A DNA stretch of 64,000 nt from Flavobacterium phragmitis (GCF_900112575.1 NZ_FOMH01000004.1:219066-283065), one strand, 5' to 3'. Shown: positions 28,401 through 37,167, counted from the first letter of the stretch. Notes: generated from the sequence alone by a model not told the origin. Made by a program: numbers and translations.

Positions 28401-31400
28401 TTATTCGTAATTTATATGCAAATCAATACAGCAGTTTAACTGGATTAACCAATTCTCAATCTGCAGCCTATCAGAAAATGATATCGCAGAATATTATTGC
28501 CTCGCCGATTCAGGTAAAGCAGTATGAGGGAAGCGCGGGGTTATTGTCAACACAATTGACAACTTTTCAGGATACGAACGGGCATGTTGTTCAGGAGTTG
28601 ATAAAAACTGCTAAAGGTGATCAGGTTTTAGAAGACCGTATTGTTTTTGAGGAGTATGATGCCAAGGGAAAACCAACTTTGGTTTCCTACAAGGACGGTT
28701 CAAAAATTAAATATTTATACAATGCCAATAATCAGGTGATTGCTAAATTTGAAAACTTTACTGGCTCACTGGATCCTAATACAACAGCGATAACTTCGGA
28801 TCCCTGTACATTTATAAATTCTTATACGGAATCTTTGGTTACTGTTTATAATTATGATCCGTTTACCAATATGCTGGTTAAAATAACCAGTCCTAACTGC
28901 CGTAATTCCTATTATGAGTATGATGCTTTCAACAGATTAAAGTTTATCAAAGACCATGATCTGAATGTTGTAAAGTCGTTTTGTTATAATTACAAAGGAC
29001 AGGTTATAGACTGCTCGAATCAAAGTTCAACAACAGCAAAATTAACTTACAGCAATACGTTAAAAAGCGGTTCATTTACAAGAAACAACTGTGGAGCTGG
29101 AGGAACATCTACAGCAGTAATTTATACAGTAGAAGCGGGTAAATATATTTCGTATGATTCACAGGCCGAAGCAGACAATATGGCTCAGGCAGATGTGAAT
29201 GCGAATGGACAGGCATATGCTAATGAAAGTAATATTGCAGAATGTATTTACGGCAACACTGCAAAGAGTGTATCATTCACGCGAAATAACTGTGCAGCAG
29301 GAGGAACGCCAGAAACAATAGTATATACCGTTCCAGCCGGTACATACACTTCTACAGAATCCCAGGTTGTTGCAGATGCACTGGCAGATCAGGACATAAA
29401 TGTAAACGGCCAGAATTATGTTAATTCTAATGCAAAATGTACATTTTCAAGCGCTTCAAGAAGCGGCTTGTTTACAAGAAATAATTGTGAGGCAGGCGGA
29501 ACAGGCGGTGAAAAAACTTATACAGTTCCTGCCGGACAGTATACTTCTACAGAATCTCAGGCGGCTGCAGATGCATTGGCAGATCAGGATGTAAACAACA
29601 ATGGTCAGGCTTATGCTAATGCCAATGGTTCTTGTACTTTTTACAGTAAGGCCCAAAGTGGTTGGTTTACTAAAAACAACTGCTCATCTGGAGGATATGG
29701 GTCAAATGTATATTATACTCAAAATGCATCAATAGTGAGTTCGCAGATTTCTCAGGCGGATGCTGATGCTTTAGGATATTCAAAATTCATTTCAGACGGT
29801 CAGGCATACGTCAATGCGAATGGATACTGTACGTATTACAGCAGCGCACAAAGTGCTTCATTTACCAAAAACGACTGTTCCGCTGGAGGGATAGGTTCGT
29901 CTGTTTTATACAGCCAGGGATATGGAGCGGTGGCTTCAAATATTTCCCAGGCTGATGCAGATGCTCAGGGCTTTTCAAAATTCAATTCAGACGGCCAGGC
30001 TTATGCTAATGCAAATGGATACTGTACCTATTATAGCAGTGCAAGAAATGCTTCGTTTACAAAAAATAATTGTGCTGCCGGAGGAACAGGTTCTTCAGTT
30101 TCATACAGTCAGGCATATGGAGTTGTAACCTCTACTATTTCTCAGGCTGATGCTGAAACGTTAGGACTGAATAAATTTAATGCTGATGGACAAACTTATG
30201 CCAATACAAATGGATATTGTACGTATTACAGCGTTGCGCAAAGTGGTTCATTTGTTAAGAATAACTGTCCGCCAGGCGGTAGCGGATCAAGCGTTTCATA
30301 CAGTCAGAATACGGGTGTTTCAGTTTCAAATATTTCACAGTCAGATGCTGATGCATTAGGTATTGCAAAATTTAATTCTGACGGTCAAGCATATGCCAAT
30401 GCAAATGGCTCCTGTACTTTTTACAGCGCGGCACAAAGCGGATGGTTTACTAAAAACAACTGTTCAGCAGGAGGAAGCGGTTCAAGTCTCTATTATACTC
30501 AAAATGCGGGCATAGTAAGTTCTCAAGTTTCTCAGGCTGATGCAGATGCTCTAGGATACTCAAAATTTATTTCAGATGGACAGGCTTACACCAATGCCAA
30601 TGGATATTGTACGTATTACAGCAGTGCTCGGAATGCTTCGTTTACCAAAAATAATTGTGCAGCTGGAGGAACAGGTTCTGCTGTTTCATACAGTCAGGCA
30701 TATGGAGCTGTAACCTCTACTATTTCTCAGGCTGATGCTGAAACCTTAGGACTTAATAAATTTAATGCTGATGGACAGGCTTATGCTAATGCCAATGGAT
30801 ATTGTACGTATTACAGTGCGGCACAAAGCGGTTCATTTGTTAAAAATAACTGCCCGCCAGGCGGCAGTGGGTCAAGTGTTTCATACAGTCAGAATGCTGG
30901 TGTGTCGGTTTCAAATATTTCGCAGTCAGATGCTGATGCATTAGGTATTGCAAAATTTAATTCAGATGGGCAGGCTTATGCCAATGCAAACGGTGCCTGT
31001 ACTTTTTACAGTGCAACCCAAAGCGGTTCATTCGTTAAGAATAATTGTACCTACGGAGGAACTGGTAAAAGTCTTGTTTATACACAGAATGCAGGAACAG
31101 TAACCTCTCAGGTTTCTCAGGCAGATGCAGATGCGCAAGGGCTTTCGAAGTTCAATATAGATGGTCAGGCTTATGTTAATGCCAACGGATACTGTACTTA
31201 TGAGAGTAATATACAAAGTGCTTCGTTTACCAAAAATGACTGTCCGCCTGGAGGATCAGGTTCTGTAACTTCATACACAAAAAATGAAGGCGCTTATATA
31301 TCTACTGTTTCCCAGTCTGATGCAGATGCGATAGCACTTGCAAATCTTAATATAGACGGTCAGGTATATGCTAATGCAAATGGATATTGTACTTTCAGCA

Positions 31401-32038
31401 GTGCGGCTATAAGCGGAACATTTACTAAAAATAACTGCGGACCTGGAGGGGTTGGTTATACCTTGGTTTTTGTGTTGCCGGCGGGAGCTGTAACTTCTAC
31501 ACAGTCACAGGCTCATGCAGATTCTCTTGCTTTGACTAAGTTTAATACGGATGGTCAGGCCTATGTAAATGAAAACTCAATCTGTACATACAGCAGTGTG
31601 GCTATGAGCGGTAATTTTACCAAGAACAACTGTGGCAGCGGTTTTACAGGATCTGTTGTTAATTACAGCCAGCCAGCAGGTGCTTCGATTTCATACAACT
31701 CTCAGGCCGAGGCAGATAATCTTGGGATGGCAAAATTGAATGCAGATGGACAGGCTTATGCTAATGCAAACGGTACTTGTCAGGGAGTAACATTTGACTA
31801 TACTTATGGAGTAACTTCTCCAGAAGACGTATCGGTTACCGTTACCAGTTCTTCACCAAATCACAATGGCGCCACCTTCAACTTAAGGATTCGTTATTAT
31901 AATTTCTCTTTCGTGCTTAAAACATTGGACAGAACAATAGTATTGCCGGCAGGCCAGACATCTCTAACTGCTGGCTACAGAACTGTCAGTATGGAAGAGC
32001 TTTTAGATGTGCAGCTGTTAAGCTTGATTAAAAATTAA
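25463..32038 (+). CDS. Giant secreted RHS-type protein with 14 tandem DUF5977-like repeats
   Basis: A 2191-residue protein. Two starts are possible; M13 (25499) gives the better signal peptide MHHKIKIKISLIFLLLTTVIYSQ. Residues about 35-1190 form an RHS-type shell region: SGKLSASIPLYEY, TLNYSGAGVKVEDISTWAGMNW, then YD-repeat-like strings (YDAKGKPTLVSYKDGSKIKYLYNANN split by turns, YNYDPFTNMLVKI, YEYDAFNRLKFIKDHDLN). Residues 1194-2106 are 14 tandem units of about 65 residues with a fixed pattern F(T/V)(K/R)NNC..GG ... SQADADALG ... DGQAYANANGYC, two cysteines per unit. This matches the DUF5977 repeat of Bacteroidetes. A final 85-residue beta domain has no recognised sorting signal. It lies 7 or 43 bases after the propeller gene and 36 bases before the RHS core gene. 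Confidence 0.85.
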   Translation: MIKTFLTLTKSIMHHKIKIKISLIFLLLTTVIYSQEDTKPQLPNINPPSPESFMFAQYGKNGINEYSGKLSASIPLYEYTAGMLKMPITLNYSGAGVKVEDISTWAGMNWNLSVGGVITREIRDGLDEVNYNRNFIDENNLKNNANDLCQPNSQFYWSMARNDAAYNTEVDIFNFNFMGYSGSFYLDVNFNPVYIENENELKIEITGGNSAANLVNNKAFTITTPDGIKYYFGGNETESTMVVSGAHSINSDGVTSFFLYKVVHPVNGTIILEYDNMVPKAQHLSKSYDMNTHYYSNNFGTTLLYVTPFVERKFTTKILSPKRLKKIKSLDNDFEVSFVRTDYNNYNFTSVLNSIIVTRTNFPNRLVKKINFKHEAKTAPDKETDFLKASRFFLMELEINKELDPVGDKYEKYVFEYDDPFGLPDRMSNARDAVGYFNGKNLNTSLIPLPSSLYTFNQPENFADLTPSFGHAKKGSLTKIIYPTKGYSKFEYEPIQARKESDITYGLQISSYIQNIFEYPYEMTLPGYNNLSEGYIDFPTITTNQTIQFKLNLKVSEHSNTSTMAGKGVEFIVTDVTTGQVTNFTKVYPLIGYPDFYEYTFAVGHNYTFKLRFKDNYTTPSDYQAIQCTVDFTVAGNNTLVEGAGVRLKRDINYNESGAQTDSKRYYYGTINGGYNDVSTFPDFEYYPSVSLVKGGAEPVGNGGTSFTVSASFSSEIATRTGKRKESPEKFPVVSISYGGDNFENGGIEKTFLNVEDGFSFTKKIININDGCFRALGGIYCGAPPESGIPQSANIIRKNFKTNEKTNHLVFNGKLVSERTYVNKNSSLFKIKEQITNYNLNEKLDKKVTNFVGRVMVDDMAERNSCSPDMTPPFYSSLAACYFGYYYTNVYNFNLKNITTVDYIDPVPLSSYVKVYDNYSSLLISPDLLSEGLSEETRVDQSAVESSFKKIITTQDYEYNTLRGLPNKVTASTSEGTNKIIRNLYANQYSSLTGLTNSQSAAYQKMISQNIIASPIQVKQYEGSAGLLSTQLTTFQDTNGHVVQELIKTAKGDQVLEDRIVFEEYDAKGKPTLVSYKDGSKIKYLYNANNQVIAKFENFTGSLDPNTTAITSDPCTFINSYTESLVTVYNYDPFTNMLVKITSPNCRNSYYEYDAFNRLKFIKDHDLNVVKSFCYNYKGQVIDCSNQSSTTAKLTYSNTLKSGSFTRNNCGAGGTSTAVIYTVEAGKYISYDSQAEADNMAQADVNANGQAYANESNIAECIYGNTAKSVSFTRNNCAAGGTPETIVYTVPAGTYTSTESQVVADALADQDINVNGQNYVNSNAKCTFSSASRSGLFTRNNCEAGGTGGEKTYTVPAGQYTSTESQAAADALADQDVNNNGQAYANANGSCTFYSKAQSGWFTKNNCSSGGYGSNVYYTQNASIVSSQISQADADALGYSKFISDGQAYVNANGYCTYYSSAQSASFTKNDCSAGGIGSSVLYSQGYGAVASNISQADADAQGFSKFNSDGQAYANANGYCTYYSSARNASFTKNNCAAGGTGSSVSYSQAYGVVTSTISQADAETLGLNKFNADGQTYANTNGYCTYYSVAQSGSFVKNNCPPGGSGSSVSYSQNTGVSVSNISQSDADALGIAKFNSDGQAYANANGSCTFYSAAQSGWFTKNNCSAGGSGSSLYYTQNAGIVSSQVSQADADALGYSKFISDGQAYTNANGYCTYYSSARNASFTKNNCAAGGTGSAVSYSQAYGAVTSTISQADAETLGLNKFNADGQAYANANGYCTYYSAAQSGSFVKNNCPPGGSGSSVSYSQNAGVSVSNISQSDADALGIAKFNSDGQAYANANGACTFYSATQSGSFVKNNCTYGGTGKSLVYTQNAGTVTSQVSQADADAQGLSKFNIDGQAYVNANGYCTYESNIQSASFTKNDCPPGGSGSVTSYTKNEGAYISTVSQSDADAIALANLNIDGQVYANANGYCTFSSAAISGTFTKNNCGPGGVGYTLVFVLPAGAVTSTQSQAHADSLALTKFNTDGQAYVNENSICTYSSVAMSGNFTKNNCGSGFTGSVVNYSQPAGASISYNSQAEADNLGMAKLNADGQAYANANGTCQGVTFDYTYGVTSPEDVSVTVTSSSPNHNGATFNLRIRYYNFSFVLKTLDRTIVLPAGQTSLTAGYRTVSMEELLDVQLLSLIKN
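29042..31780 (+). repeat. Tandem array of 14 coding repeats, about 195 bp period
   Basis: Units are aligned on FTKNNC. Units 1-3 (FTRNNC) and 11-14 are the most diverged. Units 6 and 9, and 7 and 10, are near-identical and three units apart (about 585 bp). Units 4 and 8 (both GWFTKNNC) are four apart (780 bp). This points to recent block duplication with loss or gain of one unit near unit 5. Confidence 0.88.
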
Positions 32039-32074
32039 TTACTGTCATCTGATTTTAAAATATTAAGTATTTCT

Positions 32075-35000
32075 ATGAAAAAATATATATACATATCACT
32101 CTTGATTCTGCTGAAAACGGTGACAGCAGAGTCTCAGGTTTTCAGTGATGACAATTTCATTTATACACTGGCTCCTAAAAAAGCGGTTCAGTCAGCGGAT
32201 TTGAATTCATTGACAAAAGACGAGAAGAGCCAGACGGTTCAATATGTTGACGGACTCGGCCGTCCTGTGCAGACTATTGCAATGGGACAGGGCGGTAATG
32301 GCGAAGATATGGTTACGCCCGTGGTTTATGATGCTTTTGGAAGACAGGTTAAGGAATATCTGCCTTATCCTGTTTCAAACGGAAGTAATGATTATCCGAG
32401 AATTGACGGCAGTACTGCTGTCAGTGCATCAGGCACATTTTACAACGGTTTTTATAATAACGGCTCGAATTCTTTTTCAGAAAAAAAGCTGGAAAATTCG
32501 CCTTTAAACAGGTTGCTGAAACAGGCGGCTCCCGGAACCTCATGGGAAATGGGCGGCGGGCATGAAATAAAAATGGAATACCTGACCAATACTGAAAATG
32601 ACGAGGTAAGGCTTTTCAAGGGCACAGCATCATGGAGTGACGATTACCAGCTGTACGGGGTCTCATTTTCAGATGCGGGGCATTATGCAGAAAACCAGCT
32701 GTATAAAACGGTTACGTATGATGAAAATACGACGGCAAGCCTGGCAGAAGGCTCTGGGTCGACAGTTGAATTTAAAAACAAAGAAGGACAGGTTGTATTA
32801 AAGAGAACCTACGATAACGGAGACAAACATGATACCTATTATGTGTATGATGATTACGGCAATCTTGCTTATGTGATTCCGCCCAAGGCAGATGGAACAA
32901 TCGATATGGATGTTTTAAACGGTTTATGCTACCAGTACAAATACGACGGCAGAAATCGTCTTGCAGAGAAAAAACTTCCTGGGAAACAGTGGGAGTTTAT
33001 TGTGTATGATAAACTGGACAGGCCTGTTGCAACAGGTCCTGCTGTATCGCCTTTTAAGGGAGAGAGTACAATAGGATGGATTATTACTAAATATGATGCT
33101 CTTGGAAGATCAATTTATACAGGATGGAAAAACCAGACCTGTAACTCGGCAGTGCGGACTTCACTACAGAATGACCAGAACAATGCTTCTGTTTTGTTTG
33201 AAACCAAACAGTCATCAGGCACCATTGACGGAATCGAAGCGTATTACAGTAATCTTACAGCCCCGACTGAATTTAAACTGCTGACGGTTAATTATTACGA
33301 TAATTACGCGTTTCCAAATGCACAGACAATTCTTTCTTCTGTTGAAAATCAGACGGTTCTTCAGAATGTAAAAGGCATGGCAACGGGAAGCTGGACAAGA
33401 GCTTTGAGCACGGCATCCTCCACAGCCGGAGAAACCAGCACCATATTTTATGACGATAAGGCAAGACCGATAAAAAACTATCTGCTCAATTATCTTGGAG
33501 GTTATACTTCTAGCGAAAGCAGGCTTGACTTTACCGGCAAAACGCTTTACACCATTACCAAACACAAACGCACATCGGGCATCGCGGAAACAACGGTAAG
33601 GGAGGAATTCACCTATTCGGCACAGGATCGTCTGCTGACGCATACGCACCAGATAAACGGTGGCGCTATGGAACTGCTTGCTGAAAACAAATACGATGCT
33701 TTAGGACAGTTGGAAAGCAAGAAAGTTGGCAGTAATGCCCAGAAAGTAGATTATAAATACAATATCAGGGGCTGGCTTAAAGAAATCAACAACGTAGACG
33801 ATTTAGAACAGGATACAGATCCGGTAGATTTATTTGCTTTTAAGATTAATTACGATACTGCAGAAACCCAGATATCAGATGTAAAAGAGCTTTACAATGG
33901 AAATATTGCTGAAACTTTCTGGAAAACGGCTTCCGATTTAAACGAAAGAGCTTACGGTTATAAATATGATAAACTCAACAGACTAAAGAATGCAGTTTAC
34001 GAAAAAAACGGCATCACCACCAGTGCCTACGATGAAAACCTGACCTACGACAAAAACGGAAACATCAAAACACTGAGCCGTAAAGGAGATTATGATCCCC
34101 AGGTTGGAACTATTGATATTGATGACCTGGAATATACCTATCCGGCCAATTCCAACCAGCTTGCCAAAGTGGAAGATAACTCGAATAACGTAAGCGGATT
34201 TAATGATGCCAACAAAACAGGCGATGATTACAGTTATGATGATAACGGAAACCTGACTGCCGACAAAAATAAAAACATCACAGAAATCACTTATAATCAC
34301 TTGAACCTTCCAAAGAAAATAACATTTGGAAGCGCCGGCAGTATTGAGTACATTTACACTGCGGCGGGACAGAAGATTGAGAAAATTGTAACGGAAGGAA
34401 CTATAACCACAGTAACCAACTATTTAGGAGGTTATCAGTATAAGGACAACGTTTTGGAGTTTTTCCCGACAGCTGAAGGTTATGTGAAAAACGAGAACAA
34501 TGCTCTTTCGTATGTGTATCAGTACAAAGATCATTTGGGAAATGTCCGTTTAAGCTACGCCCGAAATGCGCAGAATGTTCTTGAGATTATTGAAGAGAAT
34601 AATTATTATCCTTTTGGATTGAAACATAAGGGGTATAATGATTATTCACCGACAGCGAATAAGTATAAGTACAATGGAAAGGAGCTTCAAGACGAGCTGG
34701 GGCTTGGGATGTATGACTATGGATGGAGAAATTATGATCCTGCAATTGGTAGATGGATACAGTCAGATCCGTTACTAAATGATCTAAAATTTGCCCATAA
34801 TTATGATGATGTTGACGCCGATGATGATGATGAAGTTTACATGTCCATTATTAATAATGCTGAAGTAGGGGGAGGAATTTATAATACTGATAATTTAAAT
34901 CCTTATGGATATGGTTATAATAATCCTGTAAGTTTTGATGATCCGGATGGAAGATGTCCAACTTGTATAGTCGGTGCAATTGTAGGTGCCGCAGTTGATT

Positions 35001-35542
35001 ATGGAACTCAAGTAGCGGCAAATTATCTTGATCCAAGTATCAAGAATAAATGGACAGATAATATTTCATTATCTTCAATCGCTTTGTCAGCGGCTGAAGG
35101 GGCATTAACACAAGGAGGGAGTGCTTTAAGGAAAGGTGTTATAAAAGGGGGGGTAATGGTAGCAAAAAATCTTGTTGAAGTTAATTCTACTACAGGGGCT
35201 TCTATCGAATTAAATCCAGGAAAAGTGATTAAAAATACACTTATAGATGCGGCAGCTGGTGCAGCTGCTAAGAAAGTAGGGAATATAGTCAAAACCGCCA
35301 AATTGGATAAAATAGCATCGAAAGTAACTGTGAATAGTACCAATAAAGCGTCAGCTTTAGTACAGAAAGTTACAGGGTTAAGCTCAAGAACTGCAAGGGA
35401 AGTTGCTAAAAAAACCGATCTTAAAGGTATCTCTAAACAATTAGCAAACGGTGTAAAAAATATTACAAACAAAAGCGTTGAAAATACGACAAATGGGTTT
35501 ACAAAAAATACTGTTGATGCAATTAAAAAAAATACAAACTAA
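32075..35542 (+). CDS. RHS repeat-associated core protein with variable C-terminal region (candidate polymorphic toxin)
   Basis: A 1155-residue protein. It has an N-terminal signal peptide (MKKYIYISLLILLKTVTAES) and then a DUF6443-type start (QYVDGLGRPVQTIAMGQGG, VVYDAFGRQVKEYLPY). Long YD repeats follow (YVYDDYGNLAYVIPP, YKYDGRNRLAEKKLPG, ITKYDALGRSIYTGW). The RHS core is at about 815-900 (YQYKDHLGNVRLSYARN, YPFGLKHKGYN, YNGKELQDELGLGMYDYGWR, YDPAIGRWIQSDPL). An Asp-rich insert (DDVDADDDDEV) precedes NPVSFDDPDGR (about 952-962), the place of the self-cleavage motif in RHS toxins. The remaining about 195 residues start with the hydrophobic CIVGAIVGAAVDYGTQVAANYL and end Lys/Asn/Thr-rich; no nuclease motif is recognised. 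Its stop overlaps the next start by one base. Confidence 0.87.
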   Translation: MKKYIYISLLILLKTVTAESQVFSDDNFIYTLAPKKAVQSADLNSLTKDEKSQTVQYVDGLGRPVQTIAMGQGGNGEDMVTPVVYDAFGRQVKEYLPYPVSNGSNDYPRIDGSTAVSASGTFYNGFYNNGSNSFSEKKLENSPLNRLLKQAAPGTSWEMGGGHEIKMEYLTNTENDEVRLFKGTASWSDDYQLYGVSFSDAGHYAENQLYKTVTYDENTTASLAEGSGSTVEFKNKEGQVVLKRTYDNGDKHDTYYVYDDYGNLAYVIPPKADGTIDMDVLNGLCYQYKYDGRNRLAEKKLPGKQWEFIVYDKLDRPVATGPAVSPFKGESTIGWIITKYDALGRSIYTGWKNQTCNSAVRTSLQNDQNNASVLFETKQSSGTIDGIEAYYSNLTAPTEFKLLTVNYYDNYAFPNAQTILSSVENQTVLQNVKGMATGSWTRALSTASSTAGETSTIFYDDKARPIKNYLLNYLGGYTSSESRLDFTGKTLYTITKHKRTSGIAETTVREEFTYSAQDRLLTHTHQINGGAMELLAENKYDALGQLESKKVGSNAQKVDYKYNIRGWLKEINNVDDLEQDTDPVDLFAFKINYDTAETQISDVKELYNGNIAETFWKTASDLNERAYGYKYDKLNRLKNAVYEKNGITTSAYDENLTYDKNGNIKTLSRKGDYDPQVGTIDIDDLEYTYPANSNQLAKVEDNSNNVSGFNDANKTGDDYSYDDNGNLTADKNKNITEITYNHLNLPKKITFGSAGSIEYIYTAAGQKIEKIVTEGTITTVTNYLGGYQYKDNVLEFFPTAEGYVKNENNALSYVYQYKDHLGNVRLSYARNAQNVLEIIEENNYYPFGLKHKGYNDYSPTANKYKYNGKELQDELGLGMYDYGWRNYDPAIGRWIQSDPLLNDLKFAHNYDDVDADDDDEVYMSIINNAEVGGGIYNTDNLNPYGYGYNNPVSFDDPDGRCPTCIVGAIVGAAVDYGTQVAANYLDPSIKNKWTDNISLSSIALSAAEGALTQGGSALRKGVIKGGVMVAKNLVEVNSTTGASIELNPGKVIKNTLIDAAAGAAAKKVGNIVKTAKLDKIASKVTVNSTNKASALVQKVTGLSSRTAREVAKKTDLKGISKQLANGVKNITNKSVENTTNGFTKNTVDAIKKNTN

Positions 35543-35853
35543 TGAATAAGAAAAAAACACTTTTATTGTTGATTTTTTTAGTACTAATTTTTTTAAATAA
35601 GAATGTACTAATTTATAGACCATTATTAAACTTTGTTACTACTAAAACAATAACAGGAAAAATTATTGATAAGAAGAATTTTTTAAGAAGAGGTTATTTA
35701 ACAAATGCATCTAATTTTTATTATGAATTTAATATTAATGGTAAGGAATATAGTAACCCTAGCTATGATAATAATTATAAGATTGGTGATTTTGTCCTAA
35801 TTGAGTATAGTGAGTCATTTCCATTTATGAATAGAATAAAGGAAGTTGAATAG
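35542..35853 (+). CDS. Small membrane-anchored protein, candidate immunity protein
   Basis: A 103-residue protein with an N-terminal hydrophobic helix (KTLLLLIFLVLIFLNKNVLIY, given in part) followed by a beta-rich domain (KTITGKIIDKKNF, FYYEFNINGKEYSN, KIGDFVLIEYS). This resembles DUF3592-like small membrane proteins. The ATG shares its A with the TAA of the RHS gene (TAATG), giving strict translational coupling. Position and coupling are those of an immunity gene for the variable RHS C-terminus; the function is inferred from context only. A symmetrical hairpin (35884-35909) follows. Confidence 0.75.
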   Translation: MNKKKTLLLLIFLVLIFLNKNVLIYRPLLNFVTTKTITGKIIDKKNFLRRGYLTNASNFYYEFNINGKEYSNPSYDNNYKIGDFVLIEYSESFPFMNRIKEVE

Positions 35854-35883
35854 TGGACGTGCTAACGAAAATTGTAGACAAAG

Positions 35884-35909
35884 TTAAGGGTGCATTTTTG
35901 CACCCTTAA
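35884..35909 (+). terminator. Terminator of the RHS operon
   Basis: TTAAGGGTGCA TTTT TGCACCCTTAA, an 11-base perfect stem, without a long T tail; possibly bidirectional with the convergent relaxase remnant. Confidence 0.65.
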
Positions 35910-35916
35910 TCATTTA

Positions 35917-36441
35917 TTATATCCCTTTATAAAGTTTCTTCTTCTTTTTCCGTTTAAATTCTTTCGGAACATATTCATTTACTTTTTCCCCACGAAGGAG
36001 TATATCGGCTAGATTTTCTTTGACATACTCTCTTGATTCAAGATCTTGCAAGTTTTCTGAATTTGTTGAAATTGAGTTTTGATACTTTTTTTCAAGTGCA
36101 AGAATGTTCATTGCACAGCTTTCCTGAATTCCTTTTGCGCTGAATTCTTTTCCAAGACTGCTTCCATTGACAACTGACTGTGTTTTAAAGTCTATAAAAG
36201 TAATTCCATAAAGTTTTCCCTCACTGCTTTTTCTTAAAATAGTATGAATGGCTTCATCTTTGAGCCTTTCGGATAATCTCTCGATAGAAGTAATTCTTTC
36301 ATCAAAAAAAGCCTGTCTCAAAGCATTTTTAATGTGGCTTTTGCCGTATTGTTTCTTTGTTTCGTTTACCCTGAATTTTTCCCCTGCTGGCGCGAGCGTC
36401 TCGCTCGTGAACACAAAGAGAATCAAAAACAAAAAAGCCAT
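35917..36441 (-). pseudogene. Relaxase (MobB-like) C-terminal remnant cut by a REP element
   Basis: The frame encodes 174 residues. From about KKQYGKSHIKNALRQAFF onward it reads like the C-terminal half of Bacteroidetes relaxase/mobilization proteins: TSIERLSERLKDEAIHTIL, then GKLYGITFIDFKTQSVVNGSSLGKEFSAKGI, then a basic tail EFKRKKKKKLYKGI. The catalytic HUH half is missing. The first about 25 residues (MAFLFLILFVFTSETLAPAG) are not relaxase: they are translated from a hairpin (36434-36459) and from the left REP palindrome (36381-36416), so the apparent signal peptide is an artefact. It is a scar of a mobilizable element next to the RHS block. Confidence 0.7.
36381..36416. repeat. Left REP palindrome flanking the RAYT remnant
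   Basis: Contains GGCGCGAGCGTCTCGCTCGT and ends GTGAACACAA. It is the inverted counterpart of 37079-37113 with few mismatches. The centre GCGAGCGTCTCGC is a short REP-type hairpin. Confidence 0.85.
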
Positions 36442-36459
36442 TCCGAACGGAGTGGCTTT
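36434..36459. terminator. Hairpin terminator between left REP and RAYT remnant
   Basis: AAAGCCATTCCG AA CGGAGTGGCTTT, a 12-base stem with one G-T pair, A-rich on the left and T-rich on the right. Confidence 0.65.
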
Positions 36460-36523
36460 AATTTTTATAATATTTTCTGATTATTAATTTAAGATATTTC
36501 TTATATTTATTTAAAAAAAATCA

Positions 36524-37071
36524 GTGAGTAGAAAATACAAGTTTGGAGAAAAATCTGGAGCCTATTTTATAAGTTTTGCAACAGTTTACTGGATAGATGT
36601 TTTACAAGAGAAGAATATTTTGGAACTATTACAGAATCATTAGATTACTGCAGAAAAAACAAAGGAATGGAGATTTACGGTTATTGTATTATGCCAAGCC
36701 ATATTCATTTAATATTTAGATCTGAAGATGGAGATCCATCAGGTCTAATAAGAGACTTTAAAGGTTTTACATCAAGAAAGATGATTAAATCTATTGAATA
36801 AAATCCACAAGAAAGCAGAAAAGAATGGATGCTTTGGCTGTTTAAAAAGGCTGGAAAGAAAAACAGCAATGTCAAATTCAGACAATTTTGGCAGCAAAAT
36901 AATAAGCCTGTCGAAATTTGGTCACTAAAAGTTTTTGAACAAAAGTTAAACTATATTCATAATAATCCTATCGAAACTGGTTTTGTAAATAATCCTGTAG
37001 ACTGGAAATACAGTTCAGCGAGAAATTACGCCGATAATGATCACACTATTTTAGAAATGGATTTGAATTAA
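36524..37071 (+). pseudogene. REP-associated tyrosine transposase (RAYT/Y1 family), inactivated
   Basis: Reading from GTG at 36524 gives VSRKYKFGEKSGAYFISFATVYWIDV. A one-base shift near 36600-36604 is then needed to continue FTREEYFGTITESLDYCRKN, GYCIMPSHIHLIFRSEDG and FKGFTSRKMIKSIE. A TAA stop at 36799-36801 interrupts the frame, and the remainder (to 37071) reads FRQFWQQNNKPVEIW, then KLNYIHNNPIETGFV with PVDWKYSSARNY. HIH in PSHIHLIF is the HUH motif and the tyrosine of NYIHNNP is the expected nucleophile. These are the hallmarks of RAYT proteins, which process REP hairpins. One frameshift plus one nonsense codon indicate decay. It is enclosed by inverted REP palindromes. Confidence 0.9.
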
Positions 37072-37078
37072 TTTTTTT

Positions 37079-37113
37079 TGTGTTCACGTGCGAGACGCTC
37101 GCGCTAGCGGGGG
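37079..37113. repeat. Right REP palindrome flanking the RAYT remnant
   Basis: TTGTGTTCACGTGCGAGACG and following GCTCGCGCTAGCGGGGGC; inverted copy of 36381-36416. Confidence 0.85.
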
Positions 37114-37167
37114 CAAAGTCAGTCCCAAAAGCTTTCGGGATTGCGCAACGTTGCGAATAAGACTTTG
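37114..37167. repeat. Nested palindromes next to the right REP
   Basis: CAAAGTC and GACTTTG enclose two palindromes in series: TCCCAAAAGCTTTCGGGA (one mismatched pair) and TTGCGCAACGTTGCGAA (core GCAACGTTGC). This may be a further REP-like unit. Confidence 0.65.

Noticed and set aside
29042..31780. Regular 195-base periodicity resembling a CRISPR or satellite array
   Set aside because: The units are long, adjoining, in frame and coding; there are no short repeats with unique spacers and no cas genes.
36382..36441. Signal peptide MAFLFLILFVF in front of the relaxase fragment
   Set aside because: These codons come from a terminator hairpin and a REP palindrome, so a secreted protein is not supported.
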